Shown here: in pieces, positions 1-6,898 of the stretch
Position numbering within the stretch: position 1 is the first letter of the stretch
Layout: each line of letters begins with the position of its first letter
Assembly: GCA_964504645.1 (NCBI GenBank)
Contig: CAZDGB010000072.1
Coordinates: 1-24,832 of the forward strand
Length of the DNA: 24,832 bases
Direction of reading: 5' to 3'
From: CAZDGB01 sp964504645
GTDB taxonomy: Bacteria > Planctomycetota > Planctomycetia > Planctomycetales > Planctomycetaceae
Made by a program: the position numbers and the translations under genes
Notes under the pieces: generated by a model
What the model was told of the DNA's origin: nothing
The model's input: the letters and a program-made list of their open reading frames with translations, nothing else
Databases searched by the model: none

Positions 1-589
1 GGTGCTGGATGATCGCGTCCGACGCCAGGCCGGCGTAGGTGCCCCGCTTGTCTTCGGGGACATCGGGATGGAGCTGCGTCAGGCCTTTGACGTGGGCTTC
101 GTAGATCAGCGTTTTATGCCACGGCGTGCGCGGCGGGCGGTCGTCGCCCCAGGTGAACGCCGTATCGACGACAGTCGCCAGCGGGCAGAACGGGCTCGAA
201 TCGCGTTCGTCGAAAGAAAGGTCGGCGGCCGCGTCGCCGATCTTATAGCCCCACAGCGCATCGTCCCAAATCAGATCCCGGCCGATCGCCTTCGCGTAGG
301 GATCGAGAATCACCTTGTGCGGATTGAAGCGATGTCCCTGCTGCGGATCGTACGGGCCGTGCACGCGGAAACCGTACAACTGCCCCGGCTCGGCGTCGGG
401 GAGATAGCCGTGCCAGACCTGATCGGTCTGCTCGGGCAACTCGATCGACTGCGTCTGCGGATGCGGCTCTTCGCCGTCGAACAGGCACAGCTCGACCTTG
501 GTCGCGTGCTCGGAAAACAGGGCGAAATTCACGCCGGCGCCGTCAAAGGTGGCGCCCAGCGGATAGGGCTTCCCCGGCCAGATCTTCAT
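1..589 (-). CDS. glgX: Glycogen debranching enzyme GlgX, N-terminal part (cut by window edge)
   Basis: Reading the minus strand from an ATG at 589 gives an open frame that runs off the window at base 1, about 196 residues. The start MKIWPGKPYPLGATFDGAG, followed by NFALFSEHATKVELCLFD and, near residues 70-80, YGFRVHGPYDPQQGHRFNP, is the N-terminal beta-sandwich (CBM48/isoamylase early set) of the GlgX/TreX debranching family. Residues TLIYEAHVKGLTQLHPDVP begin the alpha-amylase (GH13) barrel. The family hydrolyses alpha-1,6 branch points of glycogen in the cytoplasm. Catalytic residues lie beyond the window, so activity cannot be judged. It is divergent from the DUF1501 gene across about 200 bases. 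Confidence in the family is high; GlgX against TreX is not separable from this piece. Confidence 0.9.
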   Translation of the reverse strand, partial: MKIWPGKPYPLGATFDGAGVNFALFSEHATKVELCLFDGEEPHPQTQSIELPEQTDQVWHGYLPDAEPGQLYGFRVHGPYDPQQGHRFNPHKVILDPYAKAIGRDLIWDDALWGYKIGDAAADLSFDERDSSPFCPLATVVDTAFTWGDDRPPRTPWHKTLIYEAHVKGLTQLHPDVPEDKRGTYAGLASDAIIQH

Positions 590-791
590 GTTGTATTCTC
601 AAGTCGTATGCGAAACCGCAGAAGGGCGGCTCTTGAAATGTCGGAAGGCGGCGTCCAGTCCGTCGAACAACTCGGCAGGTCCCTCGACTTCTGAGCGTAC
701 CGCGACCGGCGCACGGTGTCATGCCACTCTGTTGTTTTTAGCGACACGCGGGGATAATCGGCAATCCGTCCGCCATCGGGGAGAATTCCGC

Positions 792-2198
792 ATGACCATC
801 CTTTCGCGTCGACGGCTGCTCGAAACCTCCGGGCTGGGACTCGGTTCGCTGGCTGCGTGCTGGCTGTCGCAACAGACTTCGCTCGCCGCGGACGGATTCA
901 ATCTGCGATCGCGGCCCGCGGCGCAGCCGGCGCGGGCGAAGTCGGTCATTCTGATGATGCAGAACGGCGGGCCGAGCCAGATGGACTTGTTCGACCCTAA
1001 GCCGGAGTTGCAGAAGCACAACGGCCGGCAGCATTCGATCAAGGTCGAGATGTTCCAGACCGGCAGCGAGCAGAACAAGCTGCTCGCGTCGCCGTTCCAG
1101 TTCCAACGCTCCGGCGAATCGGGCCTCGAATTCTCGGAAGCCGTCCCGCACATCGCCAGCGTGGCGGATGACCTCTGCGTCCTCCGCTCGATGCACACCG
1201 GGCACAACAATCACACCGAGGCCCTCGTCATGTTCATGACGGGGAAGATCTTCCAGGGCCGGCCGGCCGTCGGCTCGTGGATCAGCTATGCCCTCGGAAC
1301 CGAAAACCAAAACCTGCCGGCGTACATCGTGCTCCGCGACCCCGAAGGCTACAACACCAGCGGCACGCTCACTTGGAGTTCCGGCTGGCTGCCGGCGCTG
1401 TATCGCGGCACCGAATTCAGTTCCGCCGGGGCGCCTGTCCTCAACTTGCAGCCTGCGAAACCGCAAGCGGACGGCGTGCAACGGGCCAACCTCGAGTTTC
1501 TCGCCGCGTTGAACCGCAAGCATCAACGGCACTATCCGCGGGAATCCGAACTGGAGACCCGCATCCAGAACTACGAGCTCGCCGCCCGGATGCAGCTCGC
1601 CGCGGCGAACGTCCTCGATCTGTCGCAGGAAACCGAAGCGACGCAAAAGCTGTACGGACTCGATCAGCCGGCGACGCGAGGCTACGGACTGCGGTGCCTG
1701 CTCGCGCGGAAACTCGTGGAAGCCGGCGTCCGCTTCGTGCAGATTCATCCCAAGCCGTTCCAGCCCTGGGACACGCACGCCAACACGCAGGCGGCCCTGA
1801 ACGACATCTGTGGGAACTGCGACCTGCCGACGGCCGGCCTCATCCGCGATCTGAAGCAGCGCGGACTATTGGACGACACCATCGTGATCTGGTCGGGCGA
1901 GTTCGGGCGCTTGCCGGTTTCGCAGAACGGCACCGGCCGCGATCACAACCGCAACGCGTTCTCGGTCCTCGCCGCCGGCGGGGGATTCAAGCCGGGCTTC
2001 GCGTTCGGCGAGACGGACGAAGTTGGCTACCGGGCCGCGGTGAATCCCGTCAGCGTCGCCGACCTGCACGCCACGCTGCTGCACCAACTGGGCGTCGACC
2101 ACACGCAGTTGACGTTCCACCACGCCGGCCGCGACGAGACGCTGACCGACGAATCGCTGACGCACGCCCGCGTCGTCCACGAAGTGCTGGCGGGCTGA
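792..2198 (+). CDS. DUF1501 family secreted protein
   Basis: This is a 468-residue protein. The frame is open further upstream, but I chose ATG 792 because a GGGGAG ribosome-binding site sits just upstream and because the product then begins with a Tat-like signal, MTILSRRRLLETSGLG, ending near LAADG. The core has VILMMQNGGPSQMDLFDPKP (residues about 50-70), a Met/His-rich stretch HTGHNNHTEALVMF, and a C-terminal WSGEFGRLP with GRDHNRNAFS. These are the hallmarks of DUF1501, an alkaline-phosphatase/sulfatase-like fold common in Planctomycetes. Members are usually encoded next to a DUF1549/DUF1553 cytochrome-like partner; none is present here. A GATAAT at 753-758 with TTGTTT at 732-737 (15-base spacer) may be its promoter. 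Substrate unknown. Confidence 0.88.
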   Translation: MTILSRRRLLETSGLGLGSLAACWLSQQTSLAADGFNLRSRPAAQPARAKSVILMMQNGGPSQMDLFDPKPELQKHNGRQHSIKVEMFQTGSEQNKLLASPFQFQRSGESGLEFSEAVPHIASVADDLCVLRSMHTGHNNHTEALVMFMTGKIFQGRPAVGSWISYALGTENQNLPAYIVLRDPEGYNTSGTLTWSSGWLPALYRGTEFSSAGAPVLNLQPAKPQADGVQRANLEFLAALNRKHQRHYPRESELETRIQNYELAARMQLAAANVLDLSQETEATQKLYGLDQPATRGYGLRCLLARKLVEAGVRFVQIHPKPFQPWDTHANTQAALNDICGNCDLPTAGLIRDLKQRGLLDDTIVIWSGEFGRLPVSQNGTGRDHNRNAFSVLAAGGGFKPGFAFGETDEVGYRAAVNPVSVADLHATLLHQLGVDHTQLTFHHAGRDETLTDESLTHARVVHEVLAG

Positions 2199-2606
2199 AA
2201 AAGCTGTTTCTAAATCCGTCGCGGCGCGGAAAATGCGCCCCTCTGCAACAGCGAATCAAGGGTCGCGCCACGGGATTTCTTACCCCTTCAAAGGGGTCGC
2301 ATCACGGGTTACGGAAAGTGCGCGCTCGAATCCGGACGTTTTCGGCCCAAAGCGCTCGAAAACGGACGTTTTGGAATGACGCGACGCCGCGATAAATTGC
2401 TGTTTGGAATCCGTTTTGTGGCTGCTGACTGCGCGCTGATGCGCGCCGCGTGACGCTCGGGTGTCGCCCGGTGCGCGCTCGGGAGATTGCTCAACAGATT
2501 TTCGGGCAGATTTTGGGAACTCGCAGGGCCTGGAGAAGCCGGGAATGTTTCAGAAGCCGAAATCGGGCGATGTTCGTGAACAGCGATTTGCTTGCCCAGC
2601 TTTCCA
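2199..2606. other. Gene-free stretch with two short direct repeats and a small hairpin
   Basis: I see no supportable gene here. A 16-base palindrome, ACCCCTTCAAAGGGGT, lies at 2282-2297 and could fold as a small hairpin about 85 bases after the DUF1501 stop. Two direct repeats sharing GCGCTCGAA and CGGACGTTTT lie at 2322-2345 and 2352-2374. The second contains AAAACGGACGTTTT, itself an interrupted palindrome. The rest is unassigned. Confidence 0.4.
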
Positions 2607-2656
2607 GTAGCTGAAGTCGTGAGACTTCAGAGCGGAACTCTCACGAGTTCCGCTAC
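2607..2656. repeat. REP-type twin hairpin (inverted REP doublet)
   Basis: Two adjacent hairpins face each other. On the plus strand GTAG (2607-2610) is followed by stem CTGAAGTC, loop GTGA and stem GACTTCAG (to 2630). On the minus strand GTAG (plus 2656-2653) is followed by stem CGGAACTC, loop GTGA and stem GAGTTCCG (plus 2652-2633). The two units share the GTAG foot, an 8-bp stem and the same loop, and differ by two compensated base pairs. A GTAG foot beside a short hairpin is the known signature of REP elements mobilised by RAYT (TnpA-REP) proteins. The doublet sits 5 bases past the stop of the FAD dehydrogenase gene, between convergent genes, so it could also act as a terminator. Confidence 0.75.
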
Positions 2657-2661
2657 CCGAT

Positions 2662-4260
2662 TTATCGCCGTTCCAGCGGCGCGAAGCGTTCGACGATCAC
2701 GCGGGCGCTGCGCAGGCCGTCGACGGCGGCGCTGACGATGCCGCCGGCGTAGCCGGCTCCTTCGCCGACGGGGTACAGGCCGCGAATGTTCGGGCACTCG
2801 CGGGTCGCGAGGTCGCGGTCGATGCGGATCGGCGAGCTGCCGCGCATCTCCGGGCCGACGAGCATCGCGTGCGGGAGAAAATTGCCGCGCAGTTTCTTGT
2901 CCATCGCCGGCAAGCTGTGGCGGATCGCGTCGATCACCGGCGGCGGCAACACGGCGTCGAGCGCGGCGGGAACCACGCCGCGCTTGTAGGAACAGGCCGG
3001 CGCGAAGCGCGCGTCGGGCGAACGTCCGGCGAGAAAGTCTTTCGCCGATTGAATCGGACACAGGTAATCCTGCCGTCCGAGTTCGAATGCAGCCGCTTCA
3101 TAGCGCCGCTGCAATTCCACCCCGGCGAGGGGATGATCGCTGCCGAACTCTTTGGGGTCGAGCGTGACCATCACGCCGCTGTTGGCGAACGGCGTGTCGT
3201 GCCGCGAGTTGCTCATGCCGTTCGTGCAGAAGCGATTCGGCTCGCTGATGCTGGGAATGATGAGTCCGCCGGCGCACATGCAGAACGTGAAGACGTCCTT
3301 CCGCCCGCGGACCTGGATCGTGTAGTCCGCCGCGCCGAGCAGCTCACGATACTCCGGCTTGCCGTACTTGTGCCGGTCGATCTGCGGCTGCGGCTGTTCG
3401 ATCCGCAGGCCGAGTTGAAACGCCTTCGGCAGCATCGGCACGCCCGCGGCGAACAGCATCTCATACGTGTCCCGCGCGGAATGCCCGATCCCCAACACGA
3501 CGTGCGACGATTTCAAATAGCCGCTCGACGTGCCGATGCCCCGCACCTGGCCGTCGACGAGATCGAGGCTTTCCAACCGGCAGTTGAACCGATACTCCCC
3601 GCCGAGCGCTTCGATCTGGCGGCGAAAGTTGCGGCACAACATCGGCAACTTGTTGCTGCCGAGATGCGGACGGTTCTCGTACACGATCGACGGCCGCCCG
3701 CCGCATTCCACGAAGCGCTCCAGCACCCAATCGACATCGGGGCCTTCCAGCCGGCACGTCAGCTTGCCGTCGCTGAAACACCCCGCCCCTCCTTCGCCGA
3801 AGAGATAATTGTTCTCGCGATCGAACGCCCCGCCGCGGTCGAACCGCCGAACTTCCGGCACCCGCTCCTTCACCGGCGGCCCGCGCTCGATGATCAGCGG
3901 CCGATAGCCCTTGAACGCGAGATAATATCCCGCCAGCAACCCCGCCGGCCCGGTCCCGACAACAATCGGCCGCTCGTCGAGCGGCGCGGCTCCCGGATCG
4001 GGATCGTGAAACGCCGGCGGGTCATAGACATCGACGCCCGCGTCCGGTTTGCGCTTCAGCGAAACGTCGCCCGGCAGATCGATCAGCGCCGTGTAGACGA
4101 ACTCCAGATCCTTCCGCGACCGGGCGTCGAGACTCTTTTTCAGCACCCGCCACCGCACGACCTCGTCGACCGGCACCCCCAATTGGCGCGCAATCCGCCG
4201 GGGCAGTTCACTTTCCGGTGCTTCCACGGGCAATCGCAAATGAGAAACGCGCAGCGGCAT
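2662..4260 (-). CDS. FAD-dependent dehydrogenase (COG2509-like)
   Basis: This is a 532-residue protein from ATG 4260. Residues 1-90 form the small N-terminal domain typical of this family (MPLRVSHLRLPVEAPESELP, then RWRVLKKSLDARSRKDL). The dinucleotide-binding loop VVGTGPAGLLAGYYLA spans about 100-115. It is followed by LFGEGGAGCFSDGKL near 155, a family hallmark, VVLGIGHSARDTYEML near 245, and a C-terminal GLYPVGEGAGYAGGIVSAAV that closes the FAD site. Length and order match the uncharacterised FAD-dependent dehydrogenases grouped as COG2509. The substrate is not known. I see no ribosome-binding site before ATG 4260, but TAAAAT (minus strand, 4275-4270) lies about 10 bases upstream, which would fit a leaderless message. 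It converges with the DUF1501 gene across the REP doublet. Confidence 0.88.
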   Translation of the reverse strand: MPLRVSHLRLPVEAPESELPRRIARQLGVPVDEVVRWRVLKKSLDARSRKDLEFVYTALIDLPGDVSLKRKPDAGVDVYDPPAFHDPDPGAAPLDERPIVVGTGPAGLLAGYYLAFKGYRPLIIERGPPVKERVPEVRRFDRGGAFDRENNYLFGEGGAGCFSDGKLTCRLEGPDVDWVLERFVECGGRPSIVYENRPHLGSNKLPMLCRNFRRQIEALGGEYRFNCRLESLDLVDGQVRGIGTSSGYLKSSHVVLGIGHSARDTYEMLFAAGVPMLPKAFQLGLRIEQPQPQIDRHKYGKPEYRELLGAADYTIQVRGRKDVFTFCMCAGGLIIPSISEPNRFCTNGMSNSRHDTPFANSGVMVTLDPKEFGSDHPLAGVELQRRYEAAAFELGRQDYLCPIQSAKDFLAGRSPDARFAPACSYKRGVVPAALDAVLPPPVIDAIRHSLPAMDKKLRGNFLPHAMLVGPEMRGSSPIRIDRDLATRECPNIRGLYPVGEGAGYAGGIVSAAVDGLRSARVIVERFAPLERR

Positions 4261-4315
4261 ACAGGCGTGATTTTAACACACTCGCACCGCGCGTGTCGCG
4301 GCGGGTGGCGATGGA

Positions 4316-4406
4316 TTGGGTGGCACGCCCAGAGTCCTCGATGGGCGTGGCGAACAGTGAAAACACCACGCCTTTCGCCAAGCCTCAGGGCGCGCCACCC
4401 GAATCG
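4316..4406. repeat. Palindromic repeat D, copy 1
   Basis: This 80-90-base element folds on itself. The outer arm GGGTGGCACGCCC (4318-4330) pairs with GGGCGCGCCACCC (4388-4400). An inner arm around GGGCGTGG (4343-4350) pairs with the CCACGCC stretch near 4366-4372. It shares most of its sequence with copy 2 at 10759-10846, including TTGGGTGGCACGCCC on the left, AGTCCTCGA, TTCGCCAAGCCTCAGGGCG and the trailing GAATCG. It lies between the FAD dehydrogenase start and the small gene at 4464. No protein is encoded. It resembles a non-autonomous miniature element. Confidence 0.8.
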
Positions 4407-4463
4407 GTGTCAGTTCCGCACGGGCGAAGGAAGCTGAGCATGTGCGAAATATTCGGAATGCAG

Positions 4464-4742
4464 TTATGGTTGGCGGTAGTGCCGCTGAACCTCACCCATT
4501 TTTTGAACCGGAATGGTGTCGTCAAATGGGACCGAACCGTGTTCGAGGCGAACCGGCCAAATAAAGATCTGCCCATCGACGTTCATGTGGACTTCGCCCA
4601 CACACGGCTCCAACTCAATCCCGTGGCGAGGGATCAATTCATTTCTGCCGACTCCCGCCAGATCGAAGGATTGGCCGGCTGCACGCAACTCCAAACGCAC
4701 GTTGGACGAAAAGTGCTGATAATTTGAAAGCTGCAGTTCCAT
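4464..4742 (-). CDS. Hypothetical protein, 92 residues, divergent from the kinase-like gene
   Basis: This is a short minus-strand frame from ATG 4742 with a GGGGAG Shine-Dalgarno-like stretch about 9 bases upstream. The product, starting MELQLSNYQHFSSNVRLELR, reads like a real soluble beta-rich protein: alternating hydrophobic strands, VHMNVDGQIFIWPVRLEHGS around 52-71, and no signal peptide or membrane segment. I do not recognise the family. I preferred it to the overlapping plus-strand frame (4218-4727), whose translation looks random and crosses repeat D. Its start codon overlaps that of the divergent kinase-like gene by two bases (CATG at 4740-4743). That suggests the two genes share a control region or that one start is misplaced. 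Confidence 0.55.
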   Translation of the reverse strand: MELQLSNYQHFSSNVRLELRAAGQSFDLAGVGRNELIPRHGIELEPCVGEVHMNVDGQIFIWPVRLEHGSVPFDDTIPVQKMGEVQRHYRQP

Positions 4743-5235
4743 GAATGACTCCCCAGCCCTGGCGGCGCTATCGCGGGCGGCAATTTACGCCAACGCCAAA
4801 GGTTTGACAATCGAAAGTCACCTCGGAGGAGGCCAAGACGGCGTGGTGTTGATGACCGAAACACCAACCGCCATCAAATCCTTCATCTACGAAAAATTAT
4901 ATCGCCAGGAGCGAGACGTCTACTTGCGATTCCGGGAAAAGGGGTTCGTGAAGGCAAACGACTTCCACGTTCCCCGCCTGATCGAATTCGACGACGAACT
5001 GACGGTGATTGAAATGACGGTTGTCACCCCGCCTTACATCGTCGATTTTGCGGGCGCGCGGCTCGACTCCCGGGCCGACTTTCCCGAGGACGTGATGGAG
5101 GAATGGCTGCGGGCCAAGAAAGAGGAGTTCGAGGACGATTGGCCGACGGTCAAACGCGCCCTGTGGAAATTCGAGTCCATCGGCGTTTACTTGAATGACG
5201 TTGCCCCGCGCAACGTCTGCTGCCGCGCGCAATGA
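4741..5235 (+). CDS. Minimal protein-kinase-like protein
   Basis: This is a 164-residue protein from ATG 4741. It shows the N-lobe of a protein-kinase-like fold: a glycine-rich loop GGGQDG at 29-34, a candidate ATP-binding lysine K46 in PTAIKSF, and the RERDVYLRF helix. A hinge-like LTVIEMTVVTPPYIVDFAGA follows. It ends with a catalytic-loop-like GVYLNDVAPRNV, where D153 and N158 sit in the D-x4-N spacing of kinases. The frame stops six residues later, so there is no DFG-like metal site or activation segment. Either this is a natural minimal family, which fits my recollection of similar short planctomycete proteins, or it is truncated. Its start overlaps the divergent 92-residue gene. No clear ribosome-binding site is seen. 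Catalytic activity is unproven. Confidence 0.65.
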   Translation: MNDSPALAALSRAAIYANAKGLTIESHLGGGQDGVVLMTETPTAIKSFIYEKLYRQERDVYLRFREKGFVKANDFHVPRLIEFDDELTVIEMTVVTPPYIVDFAGARLDSRADFPEDVMEEWLRAKKEEFEDDWPTVKRALWKFESIGVYLNDVAPRNVCCRAQ

Positions 5236-5360
5236 ACATCAGGAATCCGCGATACTCCCGCCAGGGGTGAAGGAATTTGTGACGTCGAGCAAACTTTCTT
5301 TGCCCCGCCGGACAACGCATACAGGCGAATCATTCTTGGTTCTGACGCTGGCGGAAGAAT

Positions 5361-5395
5361 CCCAATTGACGCCCACCAAGCCGGGCGGGAGACTG
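5361..5395 (+). repeat. Repeat A, copy 1
   Basis: A 35-base sequence beginning CCCAATTGACGCCC and ending GCCGGGCGGGAGACTG. It recurs at 6858-6892 with only three differences. The 3' half GCCGGGCGGGAG is also shared with repeat B. It lies 46 bases before the start of the secreted-protein gene at 5442. The preceding stretch, 5236-5360, holds no recognisable gene. Confidence 0.8.
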
Positions 5396-5441
5396 TGCAA
5401 GTTCTGCGACGGTCAAGCAACTCTAGCTGGAGGGCGCACCA

Positions 5442-5816
5442 ATGGGCGATCTAGGTCGTCGTTCTGCGTTGAAGGTGGTCGCTTTCGGGGCCGTAGCGGC
5501 TGGTGCCTCTGTCGTGGGCGATGAACAGAAGGCGGCCCCAAAACTATGGACCCTAGAGGGAGTGTTGAAGGTCCACCCGAAGTTCGTCTACCGTTATTTC
5601 ATCTCGCTCCTCGACGGACAAAAATGCGGATTGTATGGGCCAGACCACGCCCGTGAACCGGAACAACTGGGGGGCATTGAACTCTCAACCTTCGTGCGAG
5701 TGCGCGGAGTGCTGGGAACCGAATACCATCCCAGCGGTACCAAGGAGAACCCGTCCCCGTTTGGACCGGGGTGGACTCTGTTCATGGACGTCCACGAGGC
5801 CGAGAAACTGAAATAG
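5442..5816 (+). CDS. Secreted hypothetical protein, 124 residues
   Basis: ATG 5442 follows a GGAGGG ribosome-binding site at 5431-5436. The product begins MGDLGRRSALKVVAFGAVAA, a twin-arginine-like signal with hydrophobic core, and cleavage is likely near VVGDEQKAAPK. The mature part of about 90 residues (KLWTLEGVLKVHPKFVYRYF, then LSTFVRVRGVLGTEYHPSGT and GPGWTLFMDVHEAEKLK) looks like a small OB- or beta-barrel-type domain, judged only by strand pattern. I do not recognise a named family. It lies between repeat A and repeat B, in the same direction as the small membrane gene 27 bases downstream, so the two could be co-transcribed. Confidence 0.65.
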   Translation: MGDLGRRSALKVVAFGAVAAGASVVGDEQKAAPKLWTLEGVLKVHPKFVYRYFISLLDGQKCGLYGPDHAREPEQLGGIELSTFVRVRGVLGTEYHPSGTKENPSPFGPGWTLFMDVHEAEKLK

Positions 5817-5820
5817 CATC

Positions 5821-5842
5821 ACCGCCGAGCGGGAGGATGGGG
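5821..5842 (+). repeat. Repeat B, copy 1 (overlaps a ribosome-binding site)
   Basis: A 22-base sequence starting ACCGCCGAGCGGGAGG, repeated at 7175-7196 with one difference. It contains a short palindrome (CCGCC/GGCGG in copy 2) whose 3' arm carries the GGGAGG ribosome-binding site for the gene at 5844. The hairpin could therefore influence translation. Confidence 0.7.
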
Positions 5843-5843
5843 C

Positions 5844-6041
5844 ATGGACGAGAAGCTGCCGCCGTGGATTCGATATGCCCCGTGGCGCTGGCCGATTGAA
5901 GACCTCATCGCGTTGGGGCTGCTGGCGCTGGCCCTCGCTGGGTGCAGTTGGTTCGCGACGGTAAAGCTTGTCGCTCCGCAGATGAAATCACGTGGCGTCC
6001 CTGCCGGAGATGTTCGCCCCGAACTTTTCCCCGAAAAATAA
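5844..6041 (+). CDS. Small single-pass membrane or lipoprotein-like protein, 65 residues
   Basis: ATG 5844 follows GGGAGG at 5831-5836 with good spacing. The product begins MDEKLPPWIRYAPWRWPIED and has one hydrophobic segment, LIALGLLALALAGCSWFATV (about residues 21-40). The LALAGCS portion resembles a lipobox, but it lies after an acidic, tryptophan-rich N-terminus that is atypical for a signal peptide. The last residues, PELFPEK, are encoded inside repeat C. A similar tail, REVFPEN, can be read in frame at the second copy of repeat C after the DinB gene. No family recognised. Confidence 0.55.
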   Translation: MDEKLPPWIRYAPWRWPIEDLIALGLLALALAGCSWFATVKLVAPQMKSRGVPAGDVRPELFPEK

Positions 6042-6060
6042 TTTTCGGAATTCACAATTC
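6030..6060 (+). repeat. Repeat C, copy 1
   Basis: A 31-base sequence, CCCGAAAAATAATTTTCGG followed by AATTCACAATTC, matching 7720-7750 at all but one base. The first part folds as CCGAAAA/TTTTCGG with a 4-base loop. The stop codon of the 65-residue gene (TAA at 6039-6041) lies inside it. Weaker similarity continues downstream (TGACCTCACTA here, TGACATCACTA at the second copy). Confidence 0.8.
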
Positions 6061-6120
6061 AGGATTCAAATGACCTCACTAGCCGTATGCCGGTAGTGAT
6101 CGGTTTTGAATCCCGGATTG
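6055..6120. repeat. 66-base bulged hairpin between convergent genes
   Basis: The arms CAATTCAGGATTCAAA (6055-6070) and TTTGAATCCCGGATTG (6105-6120) pair over 16 positions, with two wobble pairs. An inner CACTA/TAGTG stem with a single bulged base continues toward a loop around 6086. The structure lies between the convergent genes ending at 6041 and 6142, so a bidirectional terminator is the simplest role. It has the general shape of an integron attC site but lacks both consensus end boxes. Confidence 0.65.
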
Positions 6121-6141
6121 TTAAGAGGTACGGGTGTTGCG

Positions 6142-6477
6142 TTAGTCCCCAGCGGATTTCCCGCGCGGAGGCATCGTAAAACGCCGACGGCGAGAAAACC
6201 TAGGAGGTGCTTCTTCATCAACATCGATTCCGCACAGTTTGACATATCGTTTGAGAGCGGATTCCATGCCGCCTTGCCTGCTGATTCTCCAAAGCGGCCA
6301 ATAGACCGTGGCATACAAGCGATTCGGAATGATCTCAGCTTTAAGTGCGTACAACGCTGGGGCGACGCCGAGAACATAGCCGCTGGGCAAGATTAGCGCT
6401 ACAAGCACCACCCACACCCACCACTTCCAACGCCAGACGGCGAACACGGAAGGCTGCGGAGAAGGAGCATCGGCCAT
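6142..6477 (-). CDS. Small membrane protein, 111 residues (paralogue of the next gene)
   Basis: Minus-strand frame from ATG 6477. The product begins MADAPSPQPSVFAVWRWKWW and then has a strong membrane segment, VWVVLVALILPSGYVLGVAP (about 21-40). The rest is soluble, with a tryptophan- and arginine-rich middle (YATVYWPLWRISRQGGMESA) and a basic C-terminus. The N-terminal 45 residues align with the upstream neighbour (FAVWRW against FAIWRW, then WVWV and GYVLG against WVWV and GYFFS), so the two are tandem paralogues. The gap between them is 10 bases, which points to co-transcription. No strong ribosome-binding site is visible. Function unknown. Confidence 0.6.
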   Translation of the reverse strand: MADAPSPQPSVFAVWRWKWWVWVVLVALILPSGYVLGVAPALYALKAEIIPNRLYATVYWPLWRISRQGGMESALKRYVKLCGIDVDEEAPPRFSRRRRFTMPPRGKSAGD

Positions 6478-6487
6478 GGGTAGTAGG

Positions 6488-6817
6488 TCACTCTAATCGC
6501 TCGGCTTCCGGCGCTGATAACTCTGGATCCTCGGAACCATAAAACAACGCCCCCCACGTTTCCATCTCCCAGTCAAATAAACGCAAAGTAAATGACCGTG
6601 GCAGGATGTCGTATGCCCACCCGACTGGATGATAGAATGTGTGGTAGGCGAGCTGCGCGGTTGGGTTAGAGCCGAAGATCGAATGGACGGCGAAGCCAAC
6701 GGGCGTCGCGGAAAAAAAGTATCCGACCGGCATCACTGGTACGAGCGCGACCCAAACCCACCGCGGCCACCGCCAGATAGCGAAGATCGAACGGCGCGTC
6801 GCAGGCTTCACGTCCAT
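6488..6817 (-). CDS. Small membrane protein, 109 residues (paralogue of the downstream gene)
   Basis: The frame opens at a TTG at 6862, but I chose ATG 6817 because the resulting start, MDVKPATRRSIFAIWRW, aligns residue for residue with the start of the downstream paralogue. One membrane segment follows, VWVALVPVMPVGYFFSATPV (about 20-39). The remainder is soluble and rich in aromatic residues (LAYHTFYHPVGWAYDILPRS), ending acidic. I do not recognise the family. It is divergent from the gene at 6899, and repeat A copy 2 lies in the gap between them. Confidence 0.6.
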   Translation of the reverse strand: MDVKPATRRSIFAIWRWPRWVWVALVPVMPVGYFFSATPVGFAVHSIFGSNPTAQLAYHTFYHPVGWAYDILPRSFTLRLFDWEMETWGALFYGSEDPELSAPEAERLE

Positions 6818-6857
6818 GCCGCCAGTATAACTGGATTTCCGACGGCGTCTAATTTTC

Positions 6858-6892
6858 CCCAATTGACGCCCGCCGCGCCGGGCGGGAGACTG
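6858..6892 (+). repeat. Repeat A, copy 2
   Basis: This 35-base match to 5361-5395 has three substitutions. The 3' part, GCCGGGCGGGAGACTG, supplies the likely ribosome-binding site (GGGAG) of the gene starting at 6899. CCCGCC and GGCGGG within it can pair as a short hairpin. Confidence 0.8.
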
Positions 6893-6898
6893 ACGGGC

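Noticed and set aside
2869..4437. Long plus-strand open frame of 522 codons
   Set aside because: It is the antisense shadow of the FAD dehydrogenase: the minus frame has clear family motifs, while this translation is arginine/proline-rich with no motif and also runs through repeat D.
4218..4727. Plus-strand frame of 169 codons
   Set aside because: It spans repeat D and has no ribosome-binding site; the minus-strand 92-residue frame looks more like a real protein.
5236..5360. Continuation of the kinase-like protein after its stop by readthrough or frameshift
   Set aside because: None of the frames downstream shows a DFG-like motif or kinase C-lobe sequence, so there is no evidence of a recent break.
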